Part shown: positions 1-10,100 of the stretch, piece after piece
Position numbering within the stretch: the first letter of the stretch is position 1
How the letters are laid out: the number at the start of each line of letters is the position of its first letter
Source of the DNA: Aduncisulcus paluster
Taxonomy: Eukaryota; Fornicata
Reading direction: 5' to 3'
Assembly (NCBI GenBank): GCA_024181965.1
Contig: BQXS01012576.1
Location: forward strand, 9,447 to 37,478
Length of the DNA: 28,032 nt
The notes under the pieces: model-generated
The model's input: the letters and a program-made list of their open reading frames with translations, nothing else
What the model was told of the DNA's origin: nothing
Database searches by the model: none
Position numbers and translations under genes: made by a program

Positions 1-1116
1 TATAACAATCTGAATAATGCATACATACAAAACCGTCTTCTTAATTCGACTCATAAGTTTAGCTCCCATGTTGGAACTCCATATAACAGTACCGGCAATA
101 CCGACGGCAACCGTGGGAAGAATGATGAAAATACTCAATTTTCCAACAACTCCTATAATGGCGAGAAGGTCAGTGACTTGATCAGCGGGCGCATAGGCAT
201 GAATTTGGTTGTTTACCAGGATTGTAATGAAATTCTGAAGTGCTGATGGCAATCCTGTTGCCAAAGAAAGAATAATAGCCTTGAAAGCTATTTTCAAATC
301 CCAATGCCAAAAGTGATCCATTTTTAAGGACAATCCACACTTTTTCACAAGATACCATATCGAGAATGGCATTACCACGTACTGAGCGATAATAGTACTG
401 CAAGCGGCACCCTTAACACCCATGTCGGCAGAGAAGATAAGTAGAGGATCAACAGCAACATTAATTAGAGCAGAAGCAATACCAATAAGCATACTAACCA
501 TAGGTTTACCCATTGCCCTTATGAGACTGCTGGTTAATAAAGCAATGGAGTATCCAAAGGGAGTTCCGATGAGAATGATACGACCATAATCCATAGACTC
601 TTGTTTCAAATCGTCACGAGCTCCCAAAGCAACAACAAGAGGTTCTAAAACTGGGAGACAACAAATTGGCACAAGGATACCATAGGAAATAGCCATCTTA
701 AAAGCCACGGCAACGATATGGTTCATGCGATCGATATTCTTAGCTCCTTGAGCTTCAGCAAGTAATGCGGCCGAAGCAGAAAATAAACCTTGTGCCATGG
801 ACGAAACAACCATCTCAAATGCCATAAAGACAGAGGTTGAGGCGAGAGAATCAGTTGAATATTTTCCGATATAAATTGAATCACAGGTCGAATAAACGGC
901 AGTTGTAAGCATTCCAATTAATGTTGGAATGATAAACATCATTAAAAGCATTCCTATGGGTTTGGTAAATAAGAATGTGGGATCATGCTCCTTATGTTTC
1001 TTGGGAGCTTTCTTACAGCACTTTTTGATTGTATCTTGGTCTTGAGGAGGAATATCCACATCAGATTCTTGACGTTGAAGATCCAACTCTTTTGGGGACG
1101 ATTCTAAAGAGGTCAT
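1..1116 (-). CDS. MATE-family multidrug/toxin efflux transporter (partial, 3' end outside window)
   Basis: The minus strand is open without a stop from an ATG at 1116 to base 1, giving 372 residues; the stop codon lies outside the window. Residues 1-50 form a polar cytoplasmic tail with a Lys/Cys cluster. After that come repeated hydrophobic helices typical of MATE carriers: a first helix of the type GMLLMMFIIPTLIGM, then TAVYSTCDSIYIGKYS (the MATE 'D-x-I/F-x-x-G' loop after TM1), the segment ALLAEAQGAKN, and the helix-loop SLIRAMGKPMVSMLIGI followed by ALINVAVDPLLIF, which matches the conserved 'N-x-x-x-D-x-x-x-I' of this family. The later segment ATGLPSALQNFI marks entry into the second half. 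MATE proteins export organic cations or drugs by Na+ or H+ antiport at the plasma or vacuolar membrane; the substrate cannot be told here. Roughly the last 80-100 residues of a typical protein are missing. No intron is needed. Family call is firm. Confidence 0.9.
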   Translation of the reverse strand, partial: MTSLESSPKELDLQRQESDVDIPPQDQDTIKKCCKKAPKKHKEHDPTFLFTKPIGMLLMMFIIPTLIGMLTTAVYSTCDSIYIGKYSTDSLASTSVFMAFEMVVSSMAQGLFSASAALLAEAQGAKNIDRMNHIVAVAFKMAISYGILVPICCLPVLEPLVVALGARDDLKQESMDYGRIILIGTPFGYSIALLTSSLIRAMGKPMVSMLIGIASALINVAVDPLLIFSADMGVKGAACSTIIAQYVVMPFSIWYLVKKCGLSLKMDHFWHWDLKIAFKAIILSLATGLPSALQNFITILVNNQIHAYAPADQVTDLLAIIGVVGKLSIFIILPTVAVGIAGTVIWSSNMGAKLMSRIKKTVLYVCIIQIVI

Positions 1117-1157
1117 CGAGAACCAAACAGCTCCGCTGAAAAGTAAAATCACATCGA

Positions 1158-1176
1158 CGGAGTTCCTGAAACTCCG
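1158..1176. promoter_or_regulatory. Short perfect inverted repeat upstream of the MATE gene
   Basis: Arms CGGAGTT (1158-1164) and AACTCCG (1170-1176) flank a 5-nt loop, about 40 bases upstream of the transporter ATG. The role is unknown; it could be a protein-binding palindrome or a hairpin in the 5' leader. Comparable short palindromes occur upstream of H2B, DSS1, the ACS-like gene and the RRM gene. Confidence 0.3.
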
Positions 1177-1400
1177 ACCTTACAGCAGAGCAAACACAAC
1201 AAAAATATTTACTACAATGATATTAACATTTTAAAAATTATTAAAACAACTGGAAACTAATAACATTACCAAGCAAATCACCAAGATTGGGTAGAATTAT
1301 TGGGATTCCCAACGGGGATTGGAATAAAAGGAGTCTTAAATAAATAATAGTGTTAATAAACACTTCTTAAAAGAAAATAGAGTTTCAATAACTAAAGGAC

Positions 1401-1802
1401 TTATTCAGTGTCACCAGCCTTCTTGGAAGCGAAGTATTTGGAGACAGCCTTGTTTCCTTCACCGACAGCGTGCATAGCAAGCTCTCCAGGGAACTCAAGC
1501 TTGACAGCGGTAGCAACCTCATCAGCAGTGAGAGTGGTACGCTTGTTCATACGGACGAGCTCGGAAGAACGAGAAGCAACACGGGTGAAAAGATCGTTAA
1601 CCATGGAGTTCATGATAGCCATACCCTTGTTAGTGATACCGAACTTCTCTCCATGAACATCACGAAGAACACGGTAGATGTAAGAGTGGAAGGTCTCGAT
1701 CCTCTTCTTCTTGGAGGTTCTCTTCTCGCCGGTTCCCTTGGATTCGGTCTTTGAAGTCTTGGCGGTTTTGGTGGATTTGGTTCCTTTTTCTCCTCTAGCC
1801 AT
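1401..1802 (-). CDS. Histone H2B
   Basis: This 133-aa core histone packages DNA by pairing with H2A in the nucleosome. The N-terminal tail (residues 1-35) is rich in Lys/Arg/Thr/Ser, as expected for a modifiable histone tail. The histone fold spans about residues 36-127: the first helix region starts at ETFHSYIYRVLRDVH, the second contains MNSMVNDLFTRVASRS, and the C-terminal helix carries PGELAMHAVGEGNKAVSKY, a close match to the H2B signature 'PGELAKHAVSEGTKAVTKY'. The length is close to that of animal and plant H2B. It is intronless and starts at the only sensible ATG. Codons are noticeably more GC-ending (AAG, CTC, ATC, GGA/GGT) than those of the 230- and 1157-aa genes nearby, consistent with high expression. 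No other histone gene lies in the window. Confidence 0.97.
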   Translation of the reverse strand: MARGEKGTKSTKTAKTSKTESKGTGEKRTSKKKRIETFHSYIYRVLRDVHGEKFGITNKGMAIMNSMVNDLFTRVASRSSELVRMNKRTTLTADEVATAVKLEFPGELAMHAVGEGNKAVSKYFASKKAGDTE

Positions 1803-2400
1803 TTTTAAAAATTACGACACAAATTTATACAGACAAAAAAAAGCAAATCCACCAAAAAATAATTAACATTTAATAATCAATTTGGAAAATTTTATAATTT
1901 ATATAATTTTTAAAATTACCGATATAATTTTAATTGAATATATATATTAATAAATATATCTAAATATGGTTTTCACTTTAAAATATATATTATTTATTAT
2001 TAATACACAATTGCAGGATCAATTATACTCTGTGAATTCAGAAAAATTTTCGACTCGAAAGTTCGGAACTTCGACTCAGCCTGATCTAACTGAGTTAGAA
2101 AGATTTCATATTGAAATTAATATGATAATTCCTGATAATGCATCCTATTATTGTAATTCCTTATATTAACTTGATTGGATATCAATAAAGAACTCAATTT
2201 TTTTATTCGAAAAATTCAGCGAGAATTGAGGAATGAAGCCTTTGGATCAAGTAATAATGTTTCATAATTAAAAATTATATTGATTTTATAGAACAATTAA
2301 ATGGTATGACAAAGAAAAAGGTGAAATCATCAGATCTCTTGCATATCTAAAGTACTATTTCAGTAGTACTGAAATATTATCAGGGATAATTGTCAATAAT
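1803..2400. other. AT-rich intergenic region upstream of H2B
   Basis: There is no convincing gene here. The first 150 bases upstream of the H2B ATG are poly-A/T. A plus-strand ORF at 1966-2169 (67 codons) has no recognisable family and overlaps palindromes, so it is not called. Short symmetric elements are visible: AAGTTC-G-GAACTT at 2059-2071, a TTCGACTC direct repeat flanking it, TCTAAC-TGA-GTTAGA near 2084-2098, and ATTTCAG-TAGTA-CTGAAAT at 2357-2375. The first three may belong to the H2B control region; the last lies downstream of the DSS1 gene and could sit near its 3' end. These roles are inferred from position only. Confidence 0.4.
2059..2071. promoter_or_regulatory. Perfect 13-bp palindrome upstream of histone H2B
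   Basis: The arms AAGTTC and GAACTT are separated by one base, about 255 bases upstream of the H2B start. Its position suggests a regulatory site, but no known factor can be assigned. Confidence 0.25.
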
Positions 2401-2696
2401 ACAAACAAAAGAGCAATTTTCAACAGTTTTAAAATTCTGATGAGCATCATAGTACAGTGATATAGCAAGGTGCCAGATACTTATCTCAAAAAAAATAAAT
2501 GGATATATTCTATAAGTTATTCACTTTCAGCGTAGGCCCCAGCATCAATTAATACATTTTTGACCCGAGATATCGTTTTCTCGTCGATTTGAGTCTCGCT
2601 CCAATTTTGGTGCCAGTGTCTGTCGATCTCGTCTGTTAAAGTATCTGGAGTCCAATCTATAAAGAATAAAACAAAAAAAATAAACACATCAATAAA
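2401..2696. repeat. Tandem duplication, copy 1 (296 bp; DSS1 terminal exon)
   Basis: This is the first of two head-to-tail copies, 296 bp each, that read as identical base for base. The unit holds the 3' part of the DSS1 intron, its acceptor, the whole last coding exon with stop, and downstream sequence. This copy is the one farther from DSS1 exon 1. The short word ACAAA occurs at the start of both copies and again right after the second, so the junctions carry 5-bp microhomology. Confidence 0.95.
2517..2656 (-). other. Second (distal) copy of the DSS1 last exon
   Basis: This is an exact duplicate of the terminal DSS1 exon at 2813-2952, including its own upstream acceptor (TTTATAG) and TAA stop. 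If used, the donor at 3054 would splice to the acceptor next to 2656 (intron 2657-3054, 398 nt) and give the same protein. It is either a silent spare exon, part of the 3' UTR when the proximal exon is used, or an assembly artefact. Confidence 0.7.
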
Positions 2697-2992
2697 ACAA
2701 ACAAAAGAGCAATTTTCAACAGTTTTAAAATTCTGATGAGCATCATAGTACAGTGATATAGCAAGGTGCCAGATACTTATCTCAAAAAAAATAAATGGAT
2801 ATATTCTATAAGTTATTCACTTTCAGCGTAGGCCCCAGCATCAATTAATACATTTTTGACCCGAGATATCGTTTTCTCGTCGATTTGAGTCTCGCTCCAA
2901 TTTTGGTGCCAGTGTCTGTCGATCTCGTCTGTTAAAGTATCTGGAGTCCAATCTATAAAGAATAAAACAAAAAAAATAAACACATCAATAAA
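2697..2992. repeat. Tandem duplication, copy 2 (296 bp; DSS1 terminal exon)
   Basis: This second head-to-tail copy reads as identical to 2401-2696. It lies nearer to DSS1 exon 1 and holds the exon that a normal short intron would use. After 2997 the sequence diverges from the unit. Confidence 0.95.
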
Positions 2993-3121
2993 ACAAATTA
3001 ACTCTCAAATCATTATAAAAAACAATGATGTGTGAAATTGGAAATTAAACATACCTTCAGACTTAAATTCTTCAAATTTATCATCTACAAATCCTATAGC
3101 GCGAGGTCTTGCTGATTCCAT
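2813..3121 (-). CDS. SEM1: 26S proteasome lid / TREX-2 / BRCA2-partner small acidic protein DSS1/SEM1 (spliced)
   Basis: The gene is visible only after splicing. Exon 1 is 3055-3121 (ATG at 3121), the intron is 2953-3054 (102 nt, GTATGT...TTTATAG), and exon 2 is 2813-2952; the joint falls after base 1 of a GAT codon. The product is 68 aa, almost the same as human DSS1 (70 aa). It shows the family hallmarks in order: an acidic/aromatic block VDDKFEEFKSEDW (residues 12-24), a second block RHWHQNW with two Trp (about residues 34-40), then a C-terminal amphipathic helix VKNVLIDAGAYAE. DSS1/SEM1 is a largely disordered protein that ties together the proteasome lid; in other eukaryotes it also serves TREX-2 mRNA export and BRCA2. 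Exon 2 lies in a perfect tandem duplication. The family fit of both exons across the joint is strong support for the splice sites. Confidence 0.88.
2953..3054 (-). other. Spliceosomal intron of DSS1/SEM1
   Basis: This 102-nt intron has donor GTATGT and acceptor TTTATAG with a T-rich 3' half. Its removal joins the two halves of the conserved EDW motif in frame. The acceptor half is duplicated together with the downstream exon. Confidence 0.85.
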
Positions 3122-3134
3122 GATATAAAATTAA

Positions 3135-3192
3135 TTAAGTAACAAGAAACCGAGAACTTTGAACTTCGCTTTCAAAGCAGTAAGTTACTTAA
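3135..3192. promoter_or_regulatory. Nested inverted repeats just upstream of DSS1
   Basis: The outer arms TTAAGTAAC (3135-3143) and GTTACTTAA (3184-3192) enclose inner arms CTTTGAA (3157-3163) and TTCAAAG (3171-3177). They start 14 bases upstream of the DSS1 ATG and lie between DSS1 and the stop of the WD40 gene. This could be a promoter palindrome of DSS1 or a structured 3' end of the WD40 transcript. Confidence 0.35.
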
Positions 3193-3313
3193 TCTGTAAA
3201 ATCAAATTAATTGAACAAAACAAGATAAATTCAGCTAACTCTGAAAAAATGAATTTTATTCCTCACACACACAAGAAAAAAAAAAAAAAAAAGAATCAGG
3301 AGAAATCAGCAAT

Positions 3314-5985
3314 CTATTCTTCTTCTACAACTTCGTCAATTGGTTTAAATAGATCAACACCTTCATAATGAGTCACAATACAGAGACAATCGATCTGAGG
3401 ATGGAAATGGCATTCTTTTGGATGGGGTACTCCTTGGTGGGGAAAAATTAGTTGGACAGGCAAAGACTCACCCATTTCTACGAGTTCTTCCTCCTCCTGA
3501 GCAGGATTTTCCTCCGATTCGCCAGACTCATCCTCTCCCTTTCCACGGAATCCCTTCTCCTCATCCTCTTCCTCGAATGATCTTCCGGCTCTCCCCATGA
3601 ATTTCATTCTTCTCTGCCTCGTGCTCATGTCATCTTCCTCCTCATCTCCAACAGCGTCTGTCTCCTCAGCCTCTGCAGTGATATCCCACACAAAGACATT
3701 CCCACCTTCCTCACTGGATATGCAGAGACACACATCACTTGTGCTCCAAGCCACTGAAGTAATTGGGGACGTGTGGAAAGATGACTGGAACACAAGGGAG
3801 GCAGTTAGAGACACTGATGTCGATGATGAAGATGTCATCAAGAGGGAGGGAATGTGCCAGACCTTGATTAGGCCGTCATCACCACCTGTGAGAAGAAGAC
3901 AGGATGAATTGACGTAATCTTGGACTTCCTGGGGTTCAGATGACATAAATTGACGAGAGATACGCTCACGACGAAGTTTACGTTCAGAGTCAGATTTCAA
4001 AGGTGTTATGGGCCCATTAAAAGTATTACTTCCCCAATCACACACATTGATATCGCCTTCATGGGCATCAGGAATAACGACAAGGGCAGTGTCACGCTTA
4101 CGAGATAAGTCAAATAAGGCAATACATCCGCCTGATCCGACTCCTATGAACAGGTCATTGGAGAAAGGAGAGAAGACAACATCTTCACAACTTCCAGGCT
4201 TGCCGTATTGGTCAACAATGCCGGAATTGAACACACTGGACAATACAAAGCGAGCCTTTCTGGAGTGGTCAAAGTACTCTTTCTGTCTATTGACACCCGC
4301 TTGGCCTGCTTTGATTCTACTTCCTCTATCCCACGTGACACAGTCGATCACATATATCATACCATTGCAATCCCCAACAACGAGACGACCGAATGATTCC
4401 CGACTCCATCTGATGGCATAACCTTCACAATCCTTCATCATAGAAAGCTCATATACGAGGTTTGGATTTGAACGAGAATCTTCTTCTTCTTCTTCATCCT
4501 CTGAATCTCCGCTTTCTTCCTCGCTTATAGACTTTCTCTTGGACTTTCTAGAGTGGGAGGAAGTCTTGGGTTTATCATCCAATCCCCACAACAGGGTACT
4601 TTCAAGAGCACCAATAAGCTCTGGGGTGGACTCACACACTTTCTCCCGGATTCCTTCCCCGTAATCACCCTTGAGAACGTCTTTAATCTTATTCCCGCAG
4701 TGGAATAGATGATTGGAGATATCATACACACGAATGACACCGAGTTCACTGATGCATGCGACTAACCAGGGTGCTTGAGGACACACAGCAAGTCTATTCA
4801 CACAACCGTGGTGATGAATATATCTAGACATGACAACGGCATCGTCATCGTTCTCCCCTTCTTCCAGCTCTTTCTCTAGGCCCATGGATGCAGTGAGAGA
4901 CTTGCCTTTCTTGCCCTTCCTGCCTTTCTCCTTCTTCGTCTTGATGTACATGCTCGCTTCGCTGTCAAGATCAATCTCTTTCATGTCATCAGTGGTACGT
5001 TGGATATTATTGACACCACAGATAATAATACTATTGTCCTTGGCTTTCTCGGCTTGAGTTCCAAGGACAAAGGAGAAGGAATGCGGGAATAGCGTAGAAC
5101 GATATTGAGACATCAAATAGTTAACAGATTGCTGGTATTTGGAGGCAAGGGATCTTTCATCGCCAGATATTTCCTCTTGCTCGCTCTTTTCACTATCATC
5201 TTGGGCATCTTCATCCACAAAGACACGATGATCTGGGAGGAATGAGCATGACAAGCATGACCAATCGGTGTTTAGTCGGTAAAAAGATGTGTATGCGCCG
5301 CTGTCTCTCTCCATTTCTCCATGTTGTGGTGCTTTGGGATGGTGTGTGTGAGTTGTAAATTTGTCTTTCTCGAGATCTTCCTGAGCTAATTTATCAAATT
5401 CTTTCTTTGTCATCGGATCTTGGCCAATGGTGGATTCCTCTCCAACCTCCTCCTTGAAGATAGAGAGACACTGCTGGTAGGGGACACTAATTTGATGGGA
5501 AAGCTCTTTCAAAGCAATTTTTTTCTCTTTTATAATACGCATATACTGTTCATACGATATTCCATGGGATTTGGCCTTGTCTTGACGCTTTTTGGCAAGA
5601 CGTTGCTTTTGGCGTTTTCTACGAGCTGATCTGGATTGTTTTTGGCCAAATGAATCAATTTTAGAAACATTGGCGGGAGAAAAGATATCCTTTTCATCAG
5701 ATAACTCCTGATCAAGTTCATCAAGAACATCCATATTAACTCCAACTCCTTCTTTCTCCAGGAATGAGTCAATTTTCTCACCAGAGATCTGAATATCGGA
5801 AGTTCCACCTTCGTATTTTAATTCTTCTTCCTCTTTATGGTCAGATTTCTTTGAAACATGCCTTTTAGAAGGTTCAGCGATGGGTTTGGAACTAAATTGA
5901 AAAATGTTAACGATAAGGACAAATATATAATAAATAGATCTATAGATAGCACAATTAATTGAAAAACGTACCCTCGTCTTTTCAT
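3314..5985 (-). CDS. GRWD1/Rrb1-like WD40 ribosome-assembly protein (spliced, enlarged)
   Basis: Exon 1 is 5972-5985 (14 nt), the intron is 5892-5971 (80 nt, GTACGT...TTTAG), and exon 2 is 3314-5891; the product is 863 aa. GRWD1/Rrb1 is a nuclear histone/ribosomal-protein chaperone (Rpl3 in yeast). The family pattern is visible in order: a segment YTSFYRLNTDWSCLSCSFLPD at about residues 205-226 (the N-terminal CAF1C/H4-binding-type helix and strand), a strand SFVLGTQAEKAKDN close to the GRWD1 'LYLCAGTQAE', propeller blades such as LLTGGDDGLIKVWHIP and GNVFVWDI, and the C-terminal HQGVPHPKECHFHPQ followed by GVDLFK, the counterpart of 'HQGQ-x-x-KELHWHPQ...FNIF'. It is about twice the usual 450 aa because of a charged N-terminal extension with a basic stretch at residues 92-112 (possible nuclear/nucleolar signal) and acidic or Ser-rich insertions between blades. 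Reading through the intron gives a false hydrophobic N-terminus from a TTG. Confidence 0.85.
5892..5971 (-). other. Spliceosomal intron of the GRWD1-like gene
   Basis: This 80-nt intron has donor GTACGT and acceptor CAATTTAG. It follows a first coding exon of only 14 nt (MKRR plus two bases of Gly). Splicing replaces a frame-open but implausible hydrophobic stretch and restores an ATG start. Confidence 0.8.
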
Positions 5986-6286
5986 TTCGCCTCAAATATT
6001 ATCTACACGTCTCAATCATCTGTAATATGAATATTGTCTCGTTTTATAGGCTTGGTTTGATGTACTGGTTAGTTTACGATAAGAATTGTAGATAATATTG
6101 GGATGATCTCAACTATTTGTCGCCTTACATGAAAATTCCAAGGACATCCCAGATTGTGGATATCTTTGTAATTCAAAAATAAAAGAGATTGAAAATATTA
6201 CTGTAGTGATAGATAATTGTATTAGATATTGAGTCTCAATAAGAATTCAAACTTGAAAATGAAATCAAGTCTTTTGTGTTAATAGA
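5986..6286. other. Divergent intergenic region between the GRWD1-like gene and the 230-aa gene
   Basis: About 300 bases of AT-rich sequence lie between two starts pointing away from each other, so it must hold both promoters. I see no gene and no clear consensus element in it. Confidence 0.5.
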
Positions 6287-6979
6287 ATGAAAAAGGAGAG
6301 AGAATTACTCTATTTACGGAGTAAGATTAGGTTTATGGAGATTTATTTGGAATATAAAAGGAAATTGTTCCATGATAAACTTCAAGAAATGAAAAGAATG
6401 GAAGAAGAAGGATATTGTGGACCAACTGCCACTTCTAAAAAGGATCCTCGGTCAAAAAGAATGCCTATTATGGATAAAAGGTTATACCGCGCAGCCTTAT
6501 CTGTTCTTCCAAAGCCAATACACTATCAAGGAAAAGAGTATTTTCCCATGGTAAATCTATCTTCATACGAGTGTAAAATATCAAAAGATCAATCAGCAAT
6601 TATAGAATCATGTTGTGATTCCCCTCATAAACTTGAAAAATTGATGGATTCTTCAAGTAGAGTCAAATCCTTATTATTATCTAAAGACAGGTCATTTTCA
6701 GATCTACCATATATTCAACCGTTTCATATTCAAAAAAATTTAAGCACTCACTCGAGTAAGAGTTCAAGTTTACAGTCCAGTCGGCGATCTAGCCTCTCTG
6801 GGAAAACATCCTCCGATTTCTATGATCCTACTTCAACTGTTGTGGAGGCTATCATGGGTTTAGATCTTGCTGATAGTGAAATCAATTCGAAAGAGGCCAT
6901 TGTTCCACCAATATCTTCATATATTAGCCGCAGTTCAGCAATAGATATTCTCTTTGGTTCCATTAGTGCCAAAAAATGA
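6287..6979 (+). CDS. Hypothetical protein, 230 aa
   Basis: I do not recognise the family. The ATG at 6287 is backed by an in-frame TGA a few codons upstream. The first 40 residues are rich in Lys/Glu/Arg/Tyr and predict an amphipathic helix or coiled coil (MKKERELLYLRSKIRFMEIY). The middle has a compact part with paired Cys (ESCCDSP). Residues 150-190 are Ser-rich with basic residues (SSRRSSLS) that resemble basophilic kinase sites. The C-terminus ends in two Lys. There is no signal peptide, membrane helix or catalytic motif. The next plus-strand gene starts 190 bases downstream. Codon choice is AT-ending, which suggests modest expression. Confidence 0.7.
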   Translation: MKKERELLYLRSKIRFMEIYLEYKRKLFHDKLQEMKRMEEEGYCGPTATSKKDPRSKRMPIMDKRLYRAALSVLPKPIHYQGKEYFPMVNLSSYECKISKDQSAIIESCCDSPHKLEKLMDSSSRVKSLLLSKDRSFSDLPYIQPFHIQKNLSTHSSKSSSLQSSRRSSLSGKTSSDFYDPTSTVVEAIMGLDLADSEINSKEAIVPPISSYISRSSAIDILFGSISAKK

Positions 6980-7169
6980 AAAGAAAAGAAAAAAAATTGT
7001 GACGAATTCATGAACTTCTAATATTATTATATAGACAATAAATGAAATTATTTCTGATGAATTTGGAATATTATTTTAAATTCCTTTTTTCGGAGCGTTC
7101 AAAGGAATAATATTCTTCTTGGTACCAAATATAAAAATATAACATTTAAACGGAAAATAATAACTTATT

Positions 7170-10100
7170 ATGGAGAGATTATCCCTCCATGATGCTCAAC
7201 CAATTTTGACACCACAAAGCACTACTTTTCGAAAGGGAAGTTATTTTTTACTAAAAACTACATTAAAAAATGGATTTGGAATATATTGTAGTGAAAAGGA
7301 AACAATTTTACCAATTGATTTTCCCACCAGATTTCAACTTGTTCCATATAATCGAGTATTCTGTTCCTTTTCAGCTAGTGACTCCAATCGGTGTTTGGTA
7401 GATTGTTTTTTACATGATTCCAAAGATCTTGACCATTATTCCTCGAGATATCATCTTATTCTATTTGATATTGATTCTCTGTCGTGTGAGATCATCCTGT
7501 CAGACAATATTCGTCTTATTTCTTCAATAGGATCAGATGAATTGGGTATTTTATATGCCCCATTTGGGAAGTTAGATTGTTCTATAATGAGATATGATTT
7601 AGAATCGAAGAAATCCTTTCATTTCATACATTCTGTTTCAAACATTTCTCATATTGTGATTCTTCCAGGTGATTACATTTGCATATGTTGTATGAAAAAT
7701 GATTTGGAAGATCATTGTCCAATTTTTCATCTCTACCAAAAAGGAGTTTGTTTGTGGAGATTTTCTAGTGATATTCCTATCAAAATGGCTAAATATTCGA
7801 TTCCTCATCCAATCAATAGCCATATTGTATGTATTCATGCTGTTGAACGGTATTCTGATACCATTACCTTCATTGTCGATTGGTTTGAGCAAAAAGTTCT
7901 TTGTTTCTTTCGTGGAATGAATGTTCCTTCTTTTTCAAATGATGGAAATTTCATTGCTTTCTATTCGTCAACTCATCAACGGTATGTTATTCATCGTTGT
8001 GATATCAAGAATGATAACTTTGATGAAGTTTTTCACTCTGAATTGATCCCCAAACACATTGGTCATTCTTACCAACCCCAGAATATATGCAAGGACTTGT
8101 TTATATTTCCTCAAAGTAATGGATTTATCGGGGTCGTTTCACTTATTTCATGGAGATATGGTCGTATTGGGGTTGGGGAGTCATGGAATGGTTTGATTAT
8201 TCCTAAACATCAAAATATGCAGAAGAAATTTAATTATTTGGCCAAAGAAAAATTGGATTATGAATATTTTTATGTTCTTCCAATCTCCCCATTGTTTTCC
8301 TCGCTTCCTTTACTCACGCTCAGGCTTGATAGTCACCTCGAATGTTTGTCTCTACAAGAGATGGCCCTATTCCCATTCCCTTCCTTAAAGAATGATATTC
8401 ACTCTAGATTGGGAACCTTTTGTCTTCTTTCACAATATAACGGAAAGAAGTATCGAGTTGTTGCATATAACACCAAACAGCAGAAAATAATCAATTTCCA
8501 TGATATTGAGCGGATTACGAAAAAGATATCAGAATCCAGTTCTCTTGATTACCTTGAAAGTTTTGAATTCGCCCAAGTCCAAGCATCAGGCTTAAATCAA
8601 CATGACACACCTCGGTGTCAACGCCATGTTGATTATGATGATTGTATATATCCTGTGTGTAAGGCTCTACAGTGTAATAGCGAAGGTGATAGTTTATTCG
8701 ACATTGAGTCTCCTGAGCGATGTAATTCTTCAATGTCTGTTTGTGGAAGGTTTTGTATTTTGTGTGCTTATGTTGGAGGGGGAAAGTATTCAATCCAAGT
8801 TTTTGATTTTGTTCAAGGCGTTCGTATGGTGATCAGAGATGGATTATCCCAACCTCACACAGTGTCTGTTCTTTATGAAAAGGAATTAAATTGCCTTGAA
8901 ATATGTTATTATCCCGAGCGGTCTTCACTCGCTTCGATTTACTTATATCAAATATATTTCTTCCAAAAATGTCCCTCTTCATATGATGTTTCTCAAGATT
9001 CTTCAGCTGTCTCCAACTTTTCCTCGTGTTATGGAGAATCTGAGGAGTTATTCAAATTTTACGGCTCTGAATCGATATTTGAAAGTAGTGATCACGATAC
9101 TCACGACTCGCATGATTCATATTCATTTTATTCCATCGAACTAGAGACAATAATTGATAATCTTTCGCCAATATCACACATTATTCTCTCACTTGGGTGG
9201 ATAGTAGTGTTTGACGGATCAGTGAATTCATTTTCCACTTCTCCTTCGATCTCAGTTCTTTCTCGGGATGGAACAAAGTTATTCTCAACCTCTAATAATG
9301 GGGGTGTTAAGTTCAAGCCCAAAATAATTGAACTTGATGTTGATTTTTTAAAGAGTGCGGATGATGAATCGATTGAGAAACATTCAGACCAATCTTGCAG
9401 TACTGATGATCCTGTTGAGGTCAATCCAATGAGTCTTCTTCGATTGATTGCATGTTCTATTTATAAATCTGATTTTGAGAGTTTTTTGTTTATTCTCAAT
9501 CCTGATTCCCATTTCCATATTGAAATTCCGAAAGCTTCGTATCCCTCGTTTTCCCCTTCAAACGAGTATCTTTTATATTCCACGCCGAAATCGGTTGTTG
9601 TATTCAGCATTATTGAAATGAATGAAATTTATGAAGTTTATTATGATGATGATGATCGAGGAATAAGGGAGGCTCGTTTTATTATTGGCAGTAACGATCT
9701 TTTCTATTTTATTCAGAATTCAAAGTTATCAATCGCTTCTATTTCCAAAAGGATGTGCAAAACCATCCCTCTGGTTTCTTTTTCGTCTTTGTGTCAAATA
9801 ATTCCAATTTTTCCTGGGGCTTATTCAATCTGTCGCGGGGAGTGTTTTGACACTTTGATAAGTTCCAAGATTATCAATTCATTTGATGAGGAAGACTCAT
9901 CTGATTATTCTAAGGTTTCTCCGATTCGTTTGCATGAAGGAATAAGAGGAATCAGAGGTGAATCTCGAAAAATGTATGATGATTTTAGTGGAGCGCTTTT
10001 TTGTGTTGAATCAAACCTTTGTCCTTTCTATCCTTCTCTCAGTGCATGCATAGATGCTAAGGATATTATTTCTTCAACAATTAGTCGATATTCTTTTTTG

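Noticed and set aside
1966-2169. 67-codon plus ORF upstream of H2B
   Set aside because: No family is recognised, the first third is AT-run sequence, and it overlaps palindromes likely to be regulatory. It could be a spliced gene, but no donor/acceptor pair is convincing.
3135-3192. Possible tRNA, because of the arms TTAAGTAAC/GTTACTTAA
   Set aside because: It is too short for a tRNA and has no T-loop (GGTTCRANYCC) or A-box pattern.
5892-5995. Hydrophobic N-terminus from a TTG start in the WD40 gene, resembling a signal anchor
   Set aside because: It is a read-through of an 80-nt intron. Splicing gives an ATG start and a polar N-terminus suitable for a nuclear protein.
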